A stretch of DNA of 64,000 nt from Charina bottae (Eukaryota > Chordata > Lepidosauria > Squamata > Charinaidae): NCBI GenBank assembly GCA_023362775.1, contig JALMGJ010000001.1:94768501-94832500 (forward strand). The letters run 5' to 3'. The number at the start of each line of letters is the position of its first letter. Position 1 is the first letter of the stretch. The position numbers were made by a program, and so were the translations under genes. The notes below the pieces were generated by a model. It saw only the letters and a program-made list of their open reading frames with translations, ran no database searches and was not told the origin of the DNA. Shown in pieces: positions 1 through 11,659 of the stretch.

Positions 1-252
1 CGGGTTGATTGAACGGGGATCAGACGGTCCTTCAGGTAACCTGGTTCCATGCCATGTAGGGCTTTAAAGGTGATAACCAACACCTTGAATTGAATCCAGA
101 AGCAAACTGGGACCCAATGCAGCTCATGGAGCAAAGGTGTTATACGTGCCGATCTTGAGGCACCTAAAATCGCCCGCGCATTCTGAACCAGCTGAAGCTT
201 CCGGACGCTCTTCAAGGGTAGCCCCATGTAGAGCGCATTACAATAGTCTATC
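1..252 (-). mobile_element. L2-type LINE, C-terminal ORF2 fragment
   Basis: The reverse strand matches the ORF2 C-terminus of the two longer L2-type copies in this window (DYCNALYMxLPLKS, then LQLVQNA, then LHWVPV, then FKALHG). It continues beyond the left edge and stops at about 252, where homology ends at the 5' truncation point. Confidence 0.8.
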
Positions 253-479
253 TATCTTATTAAGAGGCAGAGGATGGGCTAGAATGGAAGTTATGTTCTC
301 TTCTCCATTTCGTTGATAGGCTGGTATTCTAGCATCCCATTCCTTGCAATAGGGAATTTAGCATCTGGACTTTTAAACAAAGCTTGACAGTAAAATTAAA
401 CCTTATGAATTTTGTTTAGATATTCTGTAAGATATTCTGGAGATATTCTGGAGAAAAATCATTTGGCCTTTACCACCCC

Positions 480-1335
480 TTTGCCATGATTCCAAAACTG
501 TTGTTGGTCCATTATAAGGAATTTGTTCTGCATCTGAAGGATAAAATAACTTGTATTTGCATGGAGCTGGGTATTAGCTGGGCAGGTCCAATTGAGGTGA
601 CAGAGACATCACTTTGCTTAGTTATCTGTGATTGTTTTGAGCCAGTGAGTCCTGAGGAAGTAAATGGGATTCTCTGTACCTTGAGTCCAGCATCTGACTG
701 GATCTCAGTACCTTCTGGTTAATAAAAGCAGCCAAGGAGGTAATGGGGGCTGAGTACATGAAGTAGTCAATACATCCTTGGGAGAGGGGCATTTCTTGGC
801 AGGTTTGAAAGAGGCACTGATGTATTCCTTTCTCAAGAAGCCAACTCTTGATCCAGCTATTACAGATGATTGCCCTGTGTTCAACTTTCCTTTTTAAGAA
901 AAGCTGGTAAAGTAGATGGGTGCACAGCTACAGACGCTTCTGGAAGAAACTGATTATCTGGATCCTTGTCAGGAAGGATTCAGGTCTGAGTAAAGTACCA
1001 AAACCGCATTGGTCTCCCTGTTTGATGACCTCTGGCAAGACTGGAATAAGAGGAGTGTGACTGTCTTGGTCTTGCTTGACTTGTTAGCAGTCTTTGATAC
1101 CATCAACCATGGTATCCTTTTAGAACAGCTGCCAATTTTAAACTTTCATTGACCAAGAGGCATTATGCATAGTTACTTATGCCCTTGTCACTTTATGATT
1201 GGACTACTGCAACTCACTCTACATGGGGCTGTCCTTGAAGATGACTGGAGCATGGCCTTCTCAGTGGTAATGCTCCTTCTGTGGAACAGCTTGCCCTCAA
1301 GATAAGAACTGTCTTCTCTACTGAGTTTCTGAAAA
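480..1335 (+). mobile_element. Ancient, decayed L2-type LINE fragment
   Basis: Pieces in order resemble the L2-type ORF2 at 7.6-9.8 kb: KEFVLHLKDKI matches EFVEHLQDKI, and FEPVSPEEVNGIL matches FDPVGPDEVDRIL. These are followed by an RT-like DDLW...LVLLDLLAVFDTINHGILL stretch (1027-1125) and a C-terminal DYCNSLYMG piece (1198-1240). It has multiple stops and deletions and is far older than the other copies. No function is expected. Confidence 0.65.
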
Positions 1336-3318
1336 GAGGTGGGAACTTGGCTCTGGAAGAGAACATTGGGGGATGTTAGGATTTCTTTTATGATCTACCT
1401 TTACTGGTTAATGCTACGGTAATACAGTATATATTGTCATTACTTTGATGCTTCTAACCTTATTCTTCTGCATGCTGCTTGGAGCCATCTTGGAGAAGAG
1501 CAGCATAGAAATACTAGTAATAAATAAATATAAATAAATTCCAGTATTCCAGGTAGGTTTCCTTTCCTTCAACAAGGAGCTTGACACAAGAGTTTCAATA
1601 CCTAACTTTTCCTGACCTGTGGCCTTAATAGGATCTTGCTTGTACTGTAATTGTGGAAAATATAGTTTGCATGTATGTGGCTGTGGCTTTGAGAGATAAA
1701 GGTAGTTTATCATAGGTAGTGATGATATTACTAAGTCATTTTAGACCTTGAATCTAAAAATGAGCATTTCTTTCTATGTGCACTGTCAATTGCTCCTCCC
1801 CTGAGTATATACTGATTTTTTAAAAAATAAGAAAATATGCTGTAGCAAATAGTGTGATTTCCATTAGTCTCTGGTACCTGTGACAATCCATGTATTGATG
1901 CTAGATATTGTCAGAGCACGCAGCGCTGGGGCAGCCAGTGCTTCTCCAAGACATCAAAGGTATACGTTCTAAGCAGTAAATAGACACTCAAGCAGAGATT
2001 AGATAAAATAGTCTATTTACTCTATATACATACGCATTCCAAAATACAGTCCAGTAACGTCCAACACAGATACAGATGAGATGAAGTAACAAGAAGAGAA
2101 AGAACACCACATCTCCTCTGCTTATATACAGTACATAAACTGACCAATCACATTATAGGTCAAACAAATTATCTGCCACACCCAGCTAACCTACAGCACC
2201 TGTAATATGAGTCACATCATACCTTCTACAATGGCTGCTAATTGGATGACTTGCAGAATATATCAACTCTCACCTATATGCCACTAGCCTCTCCTGTAAA
2301 ATTAATCTACTTGTAAATTCTGGGTATTTTATAAACCCCAACAGATATACTGTATAATATATATTGAGAGGTAGAGTTTCCCAAGAGAGGAATACTAGAA
2401 ATGTAAAGAAGCAACAGCCACCTGGTTACATAGAGCATCAGAGGCATAAAACAGTTTTTCCATGAAGCCTTGAAAAGGGTGGGAGGATGTATTGAGTTTA
2501 AGCTCAAGAGGGTATAAGATGTGGGCAATAGCTTTTTGTCAGAAGGCAATCAACTCTTTCAAGTGGCTTTAGTCCTAGTGTATAATAATGATTCTTTACT
2601 AGCTATCCTGTGTTGAGTGTTTGGAAATCTTCAGCCAAGTTCAAACCTGCCACTAGGAACCTGATGCTAGCCCTATTTGCTGTGGCCTTATCCATCATTT
2701 TCAATATATATTTTTGGAAGGCACATGGATTTTGGCCTGGGATCCATTCCTAGCTGCACCACTGGTCCTGAGTTGTTAAAAAAAATGCTTTGAAGTAATG
2801 CTTTGTGTTCTGTAGAAAAGGATGATATATAACTAGTGTTTATTTTGTCTTGTAATGATTTTGATAATCCAGTAGCTGAAATTTGGAACTTTCTGAATCA
2901 CTCATTTCTTGGTAGACACCACTACCAAAGCATTGATCCTCTGACATGTCCCATAGAAAATTGTCCTATTCAGGGCTAAGAATATCTGTTCTCCTTCAAC
3001 TCTTATCATAAGAGTAATGATGAAGATTTTCAATGACTTCAAGATCAACTCCAAATTTGTCAAGACAATTGTCCAAAAAGGGATATAGGTGTGCAGAGGC
3101 ATCCTTGTAACTGTTGAATTCTAAACTCTTGTACACAATATAAAACTCAGACTCAGACCCCTTTGGACTTTGGGGTTCTTTGAGGAATGGTCTCGAATAA
3201 CAAACCCGTGGACTTTGTCATCGCGGACTTTAAATCATTTTAACATCTAATCTAACATCTGATCTGCTTGACGGATAAAGTGGAGGATCGACCACCCCCA
3301 GTCTCATCATCATCATTG
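1336..3318. other. No gene seen; AT-rich unassigned sequence
   Basis: I see no supported gene. The open frames are short and lack recognisable motifs. The part near 1915-2240 could be an old LTR or another repeat but shows no clear ends. Confidence 0.4.
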
Positions 3319-3360
3319 GCGATCACTCGTAGCCGAGTAAGATTGTCTTCCAAAGGTAAA

Positions 3361-3883
3361 AAAAGGGGGCGCGGTGGCTCAGCGGGTTAAACCACTGAGC
3401 CGTTAGACTGCCGACCATAAGGTTGGCAGTTCGAAAAACCGCGTGACGAGGTGAGCTCTCGTCACTTGCCCTAGCTCTCTGCCAACCCAGCGATTCGAAA
3501 GCTATTTAGCAAGTAGATTAATGGGTACCACTCACGTGGGACAATTTGCGGGCGTCCAGCGGAGGGTCGTCCTCGATTCCAAGAGAGACCTCGGAAGAGC
3601 GGCGATGTCGGCGGAGGACGACGGAGGACGACGGATCCGGAGACACCAGCTTCCTGGACGTCAGCAGCCGGCGCGGAGCGAGGCATTCTGGGACTTGCAG
3701 TCCAATGCCTGCAGCGGAAGAGCCGGTTCCCTTCCTCTCTCCCTGTCGCGCGGGAATAAATTGTAATAATGATGTTGTATAATTGTATAATTGGATTGGA
3801 AATATATAATACTGTAAGCCGCCTAGAGTCCTCCAGTAGGGAGGGGATAGGCGGGGTATAAATAAGACAAAAAAAAAAAAAAT
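3361..3883 (+). mobile_element. Chimeric SINE-like retroelement: tRNA-type head, GC-rich body, L2-type tail
   Basis: The head (3364-3540) matches the Sauria-type SINE heads in this window (GGCGCGGTGGCTCAGCGGGT, then GCCAACCCAGCGATTCGAAA, then TTAATGGGTACCAC). From about 3545 it switches to a CpG-rich body that contains GGCATTCTGGGACTTGCAG. It then ends with the L2-type tail (TGTAAGCCGCCTAGAGTC to GGCGGGGTATAAATAAGAC) and a poly(A) run. It sits inside the 3' UTR of the RTE-like LINE in the opposite orientation. Confidence 0.7.
3678..3703 (-). promoter_or_regulatory. ZNF143/THAP11-like site inside the chimeric SINE
   Basis: The reverse strand reads CTGCAAGTCCCAGAATGCCT followed by CGC. This closely fits the known SBS motif, whose core is TCCCAGAATGC, found in many CpG promoters. 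This is a motif match only; there is no evidence of use. Confidence 0.45.
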
Positions 3884-3884
3884 T

Positions 3885-6800
3885 TTAACAGTGGATCCGT
3901 AAGTGGCTATAAAGGCCAATTCTGGATCCGCACAACCTCCCACAATGAGGGCATAGGTTTCCGGGTGGGAGACGGTCATGATGAGGGTCTGCCTGACGTG
4001 CCTTCCTTTTAGCTCTTTTCTCCCTTTCGCCCTGTACTCGTGCTTCTTCAAAGTCCATAGCGCCATTAATAAAGGATGACCTCCAATTGAAACGCTCATG
4101 AGCTAGGGCTTCCCAGTTCTCAATGCTGATATTACATTTTTTAAAATTAGCTTTGAGAGTGTCTTTGAATCTCTTTTGCTGTCCACCAATATTCCGTTTT
4201 CCATTCTTAAGTTGGGAGTAAAGTAGCTGCTTTGGAAGATGATGGTCAGGCATTCAAACAACATGGCCGGTCCAGCGAAGTTGATGTTGGATGATCATTG
4301 TTTCAATGCTGGTGGTTTTCGCTTCTTCTAATACGCTAACATTAGTCCGCCTATCTTCCCAAGTAATTTGTAGAATTTTTCGGAGGCAGCGTTGATGGAA
4401 TCTTTCAAGAACTTGGAGGTGGTGTTTGTAGAGGGTCCATGTTTCACAGGCGTACAGAAGGGTTGGTAGTACAATGGCTTTGTAAACAAGCATTTTGGTC
4501 TCCCTGCGAATGTCCCGATCCTCAAACACTCTATGCTTCATTCGGGAGAAAGCTACACTCGCAGAGCTCAGGTGATGCTGAATTTCAGCGTCGATGTCGG
4601 CTTTTGTAGATAGATGGCTGCCGAGATAAGAAAAGTGGTCGACATTTTCTAGTGACACACCTTTTAGCTGGATTGATGGCGCTGCAGAGGGATTGGTTCG
4701 AACTTGCTGGTAAAGCACTTTGCTTTTTTTAATGTTAATCGAGAGGCCGAGCTTTTCATATGCTTCTGCGAAGATGTTTAGGATAGTTTGAAGATCTTCC
4801 TCGGAGTGTGCACAGACTACGTTATCATCAGCATATTGAAGTTCTATAACAGAAGTTGTAATTACCTTATTTTTTTGCTTTCAGCCTACTAAGATTAAAA
4901 AGCTTTCCATCTGTTCGATATATAATTTCTACACCAGTAGGAAGTTTCTCTTCAACAAGGTGTATAATCATAGCGATGAAGATAGTGAATAAGGTTGGGG
5001 CAATAACACATCCCTGTTTAACGCCGGATTCCACTTTAAATGGATCGCTTTGAGAGCCATTGTTATTCAGGATTGTTGCCATCATGTCGTCATGGAGTAG
5101 CCGCAAGATGTTCACAAATTTATCAGGGCATCCGATTTTCAGAAGGATGGTCCAGAGAGCAGTACGATTTACAGTATCAAAAGCTTTAGTCAGATCAATA
5201 AACCCATGTACAGAGGGCGGTTTTGCTCCTTGCATTTTTCTTGAAGCTGTCGTGCAGTGAAGATCATATCCACTGTTCCCCTGGAAGGGCGGAAGCCATT
5301 TTGCGTTTCAGGGAGGATGTCTTCTGATACAGATAGGAGACGGTTTGCGATGATCTTTGCCAGGATTTTGCCTGCTGTGGCTAGAAGGGAGATGCCTCGA
5401 TAGTTTCCACAGTCTGTTCTATCACCCTTTTTAAAGAGAGTGATAATTATGGCATCCCTAAAGTCTGCTGGAATCTCCTCCCTCATCCAGATTTTTTCGA
5501 TGAGCTTATGAAGTTGTTGTGTAAGTTCAGGCCCGCCTTCTTTAAAGACTTCAGCAGGAATCCCATCAGGTCCACTAGCTTTGTTATTTTTCATTTGTTT
5601 AGTGGCTTTACTGACTTCCTCCAAACTAGGGGGTACTGCAAGCTCATCTCTTATTTGTTTTTTTGGGATTTGCAAGAAGACTTCATCAGCCACAGTAGAG
5701 TGACAATTAAGGAGATTGTAGTAATGCTCTTTCCAGCGCAGTGCGATAGACTCTTTGTCCTTTAGAAGTTTAGCACCATCTACTGAGCGTAAGGGATTTG
5801 TACCATGGTTTGTTGGTCCATAGATGGCCTTTATGGCATTAAAAAAGCCCCGTGCATCATGAGCATCTGCAAAATGTTGGGTTTCTTGGGCTTTTTTTAT
5901 CCACCATATGTTCTTAAATTCTCTAGTTCTTCTTTGGACTTCTGCCTTTGCACTGGCGTAGATTTTTTTCTTAACGGCACAGTTAATATCTTTTTTTTGC
6001 CATATCCGGAACGCTTTCCTTTTCTTGTCAATAATATGTTCAATCTCACAATCGTTCTCATCAAACCAGTCCTGATGTCTCTTAGTTTGGTATCCGATAG
6101 TTTGTTCATAGGCTGAAATAATAGAAGTGTTCAATTTAACCCAGTGTTCCTCAACATTTTCAGGAAGTTCCATAGGCAGATGTTCCTTGAGAGTTGATTG
6201 AAAGCAAGCTCGTTTAATAGAATCTTGAAGGGCCAGTGTATTCATTTTACGCCTTGGTTTTCTTCCTTGGAGCCTACGATGAGGGACAATCTTTATGGCC
6301 ATCGTGGATCGAATTAATCGATGGTCTGTCCAGCAGTCATTGGCGCTCGTCATGGCTCTGGTGAGAAGTACATCATGGCGATCTCTAGCACGGACAATTA
6401 CATAATCTAAAAGATGCCAGTGCTTCGACCGTGGGTGCTTCCATGATGTTTTAAATTTATTTTTCTGATGAAAGAGTGTGTTAGTAATGACAAGGTTATG
6501 CTCTGCACATTTAGTCAGAAGTAAGATTCCATTCATGTTGCTGTTGTCAACTTCTTTCCCAATGATCTCTGGCCACAAATCAAAGTCACGCCCAACTCTT
6601 GCATTGAAATCGCCCAGGAGGATAATTTTATCCTCCTTTGTTATCTCTGATAAGATGGTGTCCAGCTGGGTATAAAATTTCTCCTTGATATCCTCATCTG
6701 CATCTAGTGTTGGTGCGTAAGCACTTAGGATAGTTGCCTGTTGGTTTTTGGTGAGTTTTATTCGGAGAGTTGAGAGTCGTTCGTTAATCCCAATGGGAAC

Positions 6801-7016
6801 TTCTGACAAGAGCTTCACAAGGTCGTTTTTGATAGCAAAGCCTACCCCATGTATTCGTCGTTCTTGTTCAGGCAGTCCTTTCCAAAAGAAGGTATAACCT
6901 CCTTTTTCTTCCTTCAACTGTCCTTCTCCTGCTCTTCGAGTTTCTTGGAGTGCTGCTATATCAATATTAAAACGTCTCAGCTCCCTTGCAATAATGGCAG
7001 TCCTACGTTCAGGTCA
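3885..7016 (-). pseudogene. RTE-like ORF2: endonuclease, reverse transcriptase, C2H2 finger; broken
   Basis: The product would nick DNA and copy its own RNA at the nick. The frame starts after a stop near 7016. The endonuclease (about 7010-6270) shows IDIAALQETR, LLGDFNARVG and a WTDHRLIRS box. The RT follows with FKKGDRTDCGNYRGISLL, ETQNGFRPSRGTVDMIF, GFIDLTKAFDTVNR, GVKQGCVIAPTLF and QYADDNVV. The C-terminus (4253-3885) is basic and ends in CPHCGRLCGSRIGLYSHLRI plus H, a C2H2 zinc finger. Lesions are few: a 1-base loss in a T run near 5190, a 1-base gain in an A run near 4866, and an in-frame TGA at 4251-4253 where the second copy has CAA. The copy is therefore dead but young. The 5190-6917 stretch alone is open for 575 codons. 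Confidence 0.75.
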
Positions 7017-7206
7017 TTCACTATCCATATTGTCTTGCAGTGTCCGGTCCGTATATTCCATGTTCCAAAATTCGTGTGTTTTTACGACCGCTAGATGGTG
7101 ACCCCACTGGTCGCGGTAATCCAGTCAGGGAGAAAATGAGGCAGACTATGTTTAGGGCACCTTTTCTAGCCCCCTCCCCATATGGGGTGAGCAGAGTGGA
7201 TCCTAA

Positions 7207-7420
7207 ATAGGGCTGCTCAGTCGTGGATACAGCTGCCGAACTACTCAACTGCCTCGATCCTTGCCACTGCTCTGACAAGAAAACTAAGTCCAGCGTGAGA
7301 CCACTGTCTCGAGTCGGGTCCCGAATAATCTGCGACAGGCCTATGGGTGCCATGGTAGTCATGAACTCCCGAGCCGCCTCCGAGGTCCGTCCCAGGGACG
7401 GCAGATTGAAATCCCCCAAC
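7207..7420 (-). mobile_element. Inverted piece of L2-type endonuclease
   Basis: The reverse strand encodes GDFNLPSLGRTSEAAREF and LTLDLVFLSEQWQGS, the endonuclease segment that should precede the SPLSWSDHALV segment found on the + strand at 7578. The L2-type element is therefore inverted at its 5' end. The left edge joins the 5' leader of the RTE-like LINE. Confidence 0.75.
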
Positions 7421-7549
7421 CTATGCCCTCATTGTGGGAGGTTGTGCGGATCCAGAATTGGCCTTTATAGCCACTTACGGATCCACTGTTAAAATTTTAC
7501 CTTTGGAAGACAATCTTACTCGGCTACGAGTGATCGCCAATGATGATAA
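7421..7549 (+). mobile_element. 3'-terminal fragment of the RTE-like LINE
   Basis: About 130 bp matching the zinc-finger end and 3' UTR of the copy at 3319-7200 but in the opposite orientation (CTATGCCCTCATTGTGGGAG to GAGTGATCGCCAATGATGAT). It lies between the inverted and direct parts of the L2-type LINE. Confidence 0.8.
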
Positions 7550-7555
7550 TGTGAT

Positions 7556-9969
7556 CTGGGGGGAGAGTTAGATCTGTCCCCATTGTCATGGTCAGACCAT
7601 GCCCTGGTGACCTTGAGGCTCTCTTGTGCTACCCCACTCCGCAGGGAGGCTGGACCTATTAGATTGGTCCGCCCCCGGCGACTTATGGACCCAATGAGGT
7701 TTCAGAGGGAGCTGGGGGTTATACCTGAAGATCTGCGGCACGGTCCAGCGGAGGTCTTAGCTGCAGCTTGGAATAAAGAGGCGCCCGGCGCCTTGGACAG
7801 GATCGCGCCTATGCGACCTCTCTTGCCTCGTTCAACCCGTCACTCCCCGTGGTTCACGGAGGAGTTGAGGGTTTTGAAGAGGGTTAAGAGACGTCTGGAG
7901 CGCCGCTGGAGGAAGACAAGAACTGAATCTGACCGGACACAATCTAGAGCCGCTATTAGGGCCTACCTTGTGGCAGTAAGAGCGGCGAAACATGATTATT
8001 TCTCCGCTCTTATTGCGTCCGCAGAATGCCACCCGACGGCCCTGTTTAAGATTACTAGATCCCTTTTGGGTCGGGCGGACTTGGTGACCCATTTACAGGG
8101 CCGGTCGGAAGAGTTTGTTGAGCATCTGCAGGACAAAATCGCTCAGACTCATTCCAAGTTAAACTCTAAGCGTGAGGCACGTACTTACCCTGTTATCTGG
8201 GAACAGTTTGATCCTGTTGGGCCTGATGAAGTGGACAGAATCCTCCGGATTGTAAACGCCACCACTTGCCATCTAGACCCGTGTCCCTCCTGGCTGGTAA
8301 AGTCAGCCCAGGAGGTCACTTGTGGTTGGGTCCAGGCGATGATTAATACATCTTTGGGGGAGGGGGTGTTTCCGGCGGTCTTTAAGAAGGCGTTGGTGCA
8401 TCCCCTCCTCAAGAAGCCTTATCAAGAAGCCTTCCCTGGACCCTACTGTTTTAAACAACTTTCGTCCTGTCTCCCACCTTCCCTTTTTGGGAAAGGTGGT
8501 TGAGAAGGTGGTGGCGCTGCAACTCCAGAGGATTCTGGATGAAATGGATTATCTAGACCCCTTTCAGTCAGGTTTCAGGCTGGGATATGGGACAGAGACT
8601 GCATTGGTCACGCTTATGGATGATCTCTGGCGGGAGCGAGATGGAGGGAGTGCATCCATTCTCGCTCTCTTGGATCTCTCAGCGGCTTTTGATACCATCA
8701 ACCACGGTATCCCTTTGGGGTGGCTCAGGGAGTTGGGGGTGGGCAGCGTTGTTTTACGCTGGTTCGCCTCCTTCCTCCTGGACTGCTCCCAATCGGTGGT
8801 AATAGTAGAGGAGAGATCTGACCCTCGGCCCCTCTTGTGTGGGGTGCCGCAGGGTTCGGTTCTCTCTCCTCTCCTATTTAACATCTACATGCAGCCGCTG
8901 GGCAAGATCATCCATCACCACGGGATGAGGTATCACCAGTACGCTGATGATACCTAGTTGTACATCTCCGTCCCGGGTGAAGTAAGTGTTGCAGTCGACA
9001 CCTTTCTCGGTGTCTGGAGGCTGTAGGGGGCTGGATGGGGCTTCAGCTGAACCCTGGTAAGACAGAGTGGCTGTGGATTGATGGCCTCTCGATTCCCAGG
9101 AAGTTGTCATCTTTAACTCTGGATGGGTGGCACTGCCCCGTTCAGATTCAGTGCGAAACTTGGGGGTCCTCCTGGACTCACGACTCCTGCTCGAGGAGCA
9201 GGTGGCAGTCATGGCCAGGAGGGCCTTTGCACAGCTTTGGGTTGTGCGCCAGTTGCGCCCCTTCCTGGATCAGGAGGCCCTCCGAACAGTCACTCATGCC
9301 CTTGTCATCTCCCATATAGATTACTGCAACGCGCTCTACATGGAGCTACCCTTGAAGAGTATCCGGAAGCTTCAGCTGGTCCAGAATGCAGCTGCACAGG
9401 TAGTTCTGGGTGCTATAAGATCAGCACATGTAACACCGCTACTCCGTGAGCTGCATTGGGTACCAGTTTGCTTCCGGATCCAATTCAAGGTGTTGGTTAT
9501 CACCTTTAAAGCCCTACATGGCATGGGACCAGGGTATCTGAGGGACCGTCTCATCCCGATCATATCTACCCGCCCCACCCGATCATGCAGGGAGGGCATG
9601 CTTCGGATCCCATCACTAAAAGAATTCCATCGAGCGGGGTCCAGGAGGCGTGCCTTCTCTGCGATAGCACCCGCCCTGTGGAATATCTTGCCCCCTGAGG
9701 TAAGACGGGCACCCTTGCTCCTGGCCTTCAGGAAGTCGTTAAAGACCTGGTTCTGCCGCCTTGCCTGGAACGAAGGACATAATAGTTCCTCCTGGGGGTG
9801 GTTAGCGTAATAATATCCTCCTTTTAAGAACATACCATCTTTTGGATTTTTATTTTTTATTTTTATGGTAGTTTTTAAATGTATAGCCTTTTAACTTTTA
9901 TATTGTGATTGTAAACCGCCCAGAGTCTACCATGGTAGAGATGGGCGGGGATAAATCCAAATAATAAAA

Positions 9970-10004
<35 letters not shown>

Positions 10005-10006
10005 AA
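7556..10006 (+). mobile_element. L2-type LINE, main (direct) part with 3' tail
   Basis: Runs from the end of the endonuclease (ELDLSPLSWSDHALV) through RT and C-terminal region to the tail GTAAACCGCCCAGAGTC...GGGCGGGGATAAATCCAAA and an (AAAT)n run at 9962-10006. The same family is present at 1-252 and 38749-40359. Confidence 0.85.
7583..9810 (+). pseudogene. L2-type ORF2: end of endonuclease, reverse transcriptase, C-terminal region
   Basis: The first block (7583-8440) gives SWSDHALV and a basic linker. The RT block (8487-8957) gives FQSGFRLGYGTETALVTLMD, LLDLSAAFDTINHGI, LLCGVPQGSVLSPLLFNIY and YHQYADDT. The last block (9127-9810) gives RNLGVLLDSRLLLEEQV, ISHIDYCNALYMELPL and ends WNEGHNSSSWGWLA. 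Breaks are a frame change near 8440 after a short duplicated AAGAAGCCTT, a TAG directly after YADDT at 8956, a frame change between 8960 and 9035, and a 1-base loss near 9126. The first three are also present in the copy at 38.9-40.4 kb, so they were probably inherited from a defective source element. Confidence 0.8.
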
Positions 10007-11194
10007 CCCTTTAGTCAATCTTTCTCCAGCATTGAGTAGGTCTTTATGGCTTCATTTAGTGGCCGTTACATACTGGGAACAAATTCCCTACTGTTGCACT
10101 CAGAAGATGATTATTTATTCAATGATGACATTACTATGTTTGAGGAAATTTGACTCGGGGTCTTGTTCACTTTTCATTTGGGCATCTGAAGTTTCTGAGG
10201 CAATGCAGAAAATAAGCTTGTAGTGAAATTTCTGACCAAATTGTTGACATTACAATATAAATGTTCCCTTGAGCCGAAAATACCCATAAGTAGCATTTGT
10301 CTGTGGCACCATGACAACAAATACTAAAACTCAGTTTTTTGCAGTGTGTGAAAAAACTCTTGGAATCACAGATTGCATGTTATTAAAACTTTAAAGCACT
10401 GAAGTTTAATTAATTTCTTTTCAAACATTAATTCACTATTCATGTGTTAAAAGTTTCAGAATGTCTCAGGAGGTATCTTTTCACAATTTCCTCAAGGAAT
10501 GTCTTCCTTTTTCTGCTGCAGACACAGAAAGCTGGAAATTAAAAAAGAAGAAAATCCTCCATTTACCTATAACTCTGCTTGTTTCATGAGCAAATTTAGT
10601 TGATGTTTATGAGACCTGAATATAGTGGATATTGGGATGCGCCTCAGATCCTCCTCTGTTCTTCTGTGTACTCATAAGACATCATGCTTACTTGAATATA
10701 GCTCTGAGTTTCTGCTGTTAGTTTCTTCTAGGAAGACCTCAGGCAGTTGAGTAAAGTAAGGTCATCTTCTTATTGAGCTTGATTTCTGGTGACTTCATGA
10801 ACATATCCATGTAGTTTTCTTGGCAGCAGTACAAAAATGGCTATTATTTATTTCTGAGATGTGTTTTAAAATTCCCCAGTCTAGACTTACAGCCCTACTA
10901 TTCCCTGGAGGTCTCCCATTCAGAGCATTAACCAATCCTAACTCTACTTAGCTTTCAAGCCCAAGTCAGCAAAATGTTGCCACTGCCTGCTGAGGTCCCT
11001 GTAGTGAAGCAAAGTTGCAGCACAGGTTCCAACTTGAGAATCTTTCAGCTATGTGAATCCATAGAAGTGTTTCAATATAAGGTTTCTTCAGCCAGTATAA
11101 TGGAAAACTAGTATAGTTTGGCTGAGGAGTTGAGACATTTGTAGGGCTACTAACTTCAATGGCAATGAAAGAGGTGCTGTCCAATTGCTCTTTA

Positions 11195-11238
<44 letters not shown>

Positions 11239-11648
11239 CACTATTCCTCCCAAAAGAGTCCAGAGTGGGGTACAAAGAATAATAAAAGCAGTACTGAGCA
11301 AGTACTGAACAATAAGAATGCAAAAATTAGAACATACTGCAGTTCTTAAAGAAGAAAAGCAGTCAAAAACATAGTTGCTTCCTGGAGCAATTGTTACCAT
11401 ATGCTATGACCCTGAAAGACTTCTGAATACTGGCCCTCCATAGGTGAAATTACGTGAATGAGTTCATAGATACCACAATCTATGAAAATTCATGCCGGTT
11501 CAAAAGCTCCACATAACAGTTTATGATTTTCCTAAAGATGTATTTGTTTTTCTTGACTCCTTGACTGTCTCTCTTAGTCACACAATAGTCTTGGTTCAGT
11601 TTGCCTGGTGATTATTGTCTCTGCATAAGGTAGCTGTGGCAGGTCCAT
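10007..11648. other. No gene seen; includes an (ATT)n run
   Basis: AT-rich sequence without recognisable coding content. An (ATT)n microsatellite of about 44 bp lies at 11194-11237. Confidence 0.5.
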
Positions 11649-11659
11649 GTGTAGCCCTT

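Larger units (their letters stand above)
3319..7200 (-). mobile_element. RTE-like LINE (not BovB), near full length, split by a SINE
   Basis: On the reverse strand this runs from a 5' leader (about 7200) through an endonuclease-RT frame to a 3' end reading GAGTGATCGCCAATGATGATG at 3319. A SINE-like insertion (3361-3883) splits its 3' UTR; the same 3' UTR is continuous at 24860-24920 and 7480-7545. The leader is directly joined to an inverted piece of L2 endonuclease (see 7207-7420). The clade is uncertain: the domain order (endonuclease, RT, terminal C2H2 finger) and the motifs fit the RTE group. Confidence 0.75.

Noticed and set aside
1915..2240. Possible solo LTR
   Set aside because: No TG...CA ends with a target duplication could be identified and no internal retroviral sequence is near.
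3518..4099. 193-codon frame spanning SINE and LINE on the minus strand
   Set aside because: It crosses the boundary between the chimeric SINE and the RTE-like LINE, so it is a chance fusion out of the LINE's own frame.
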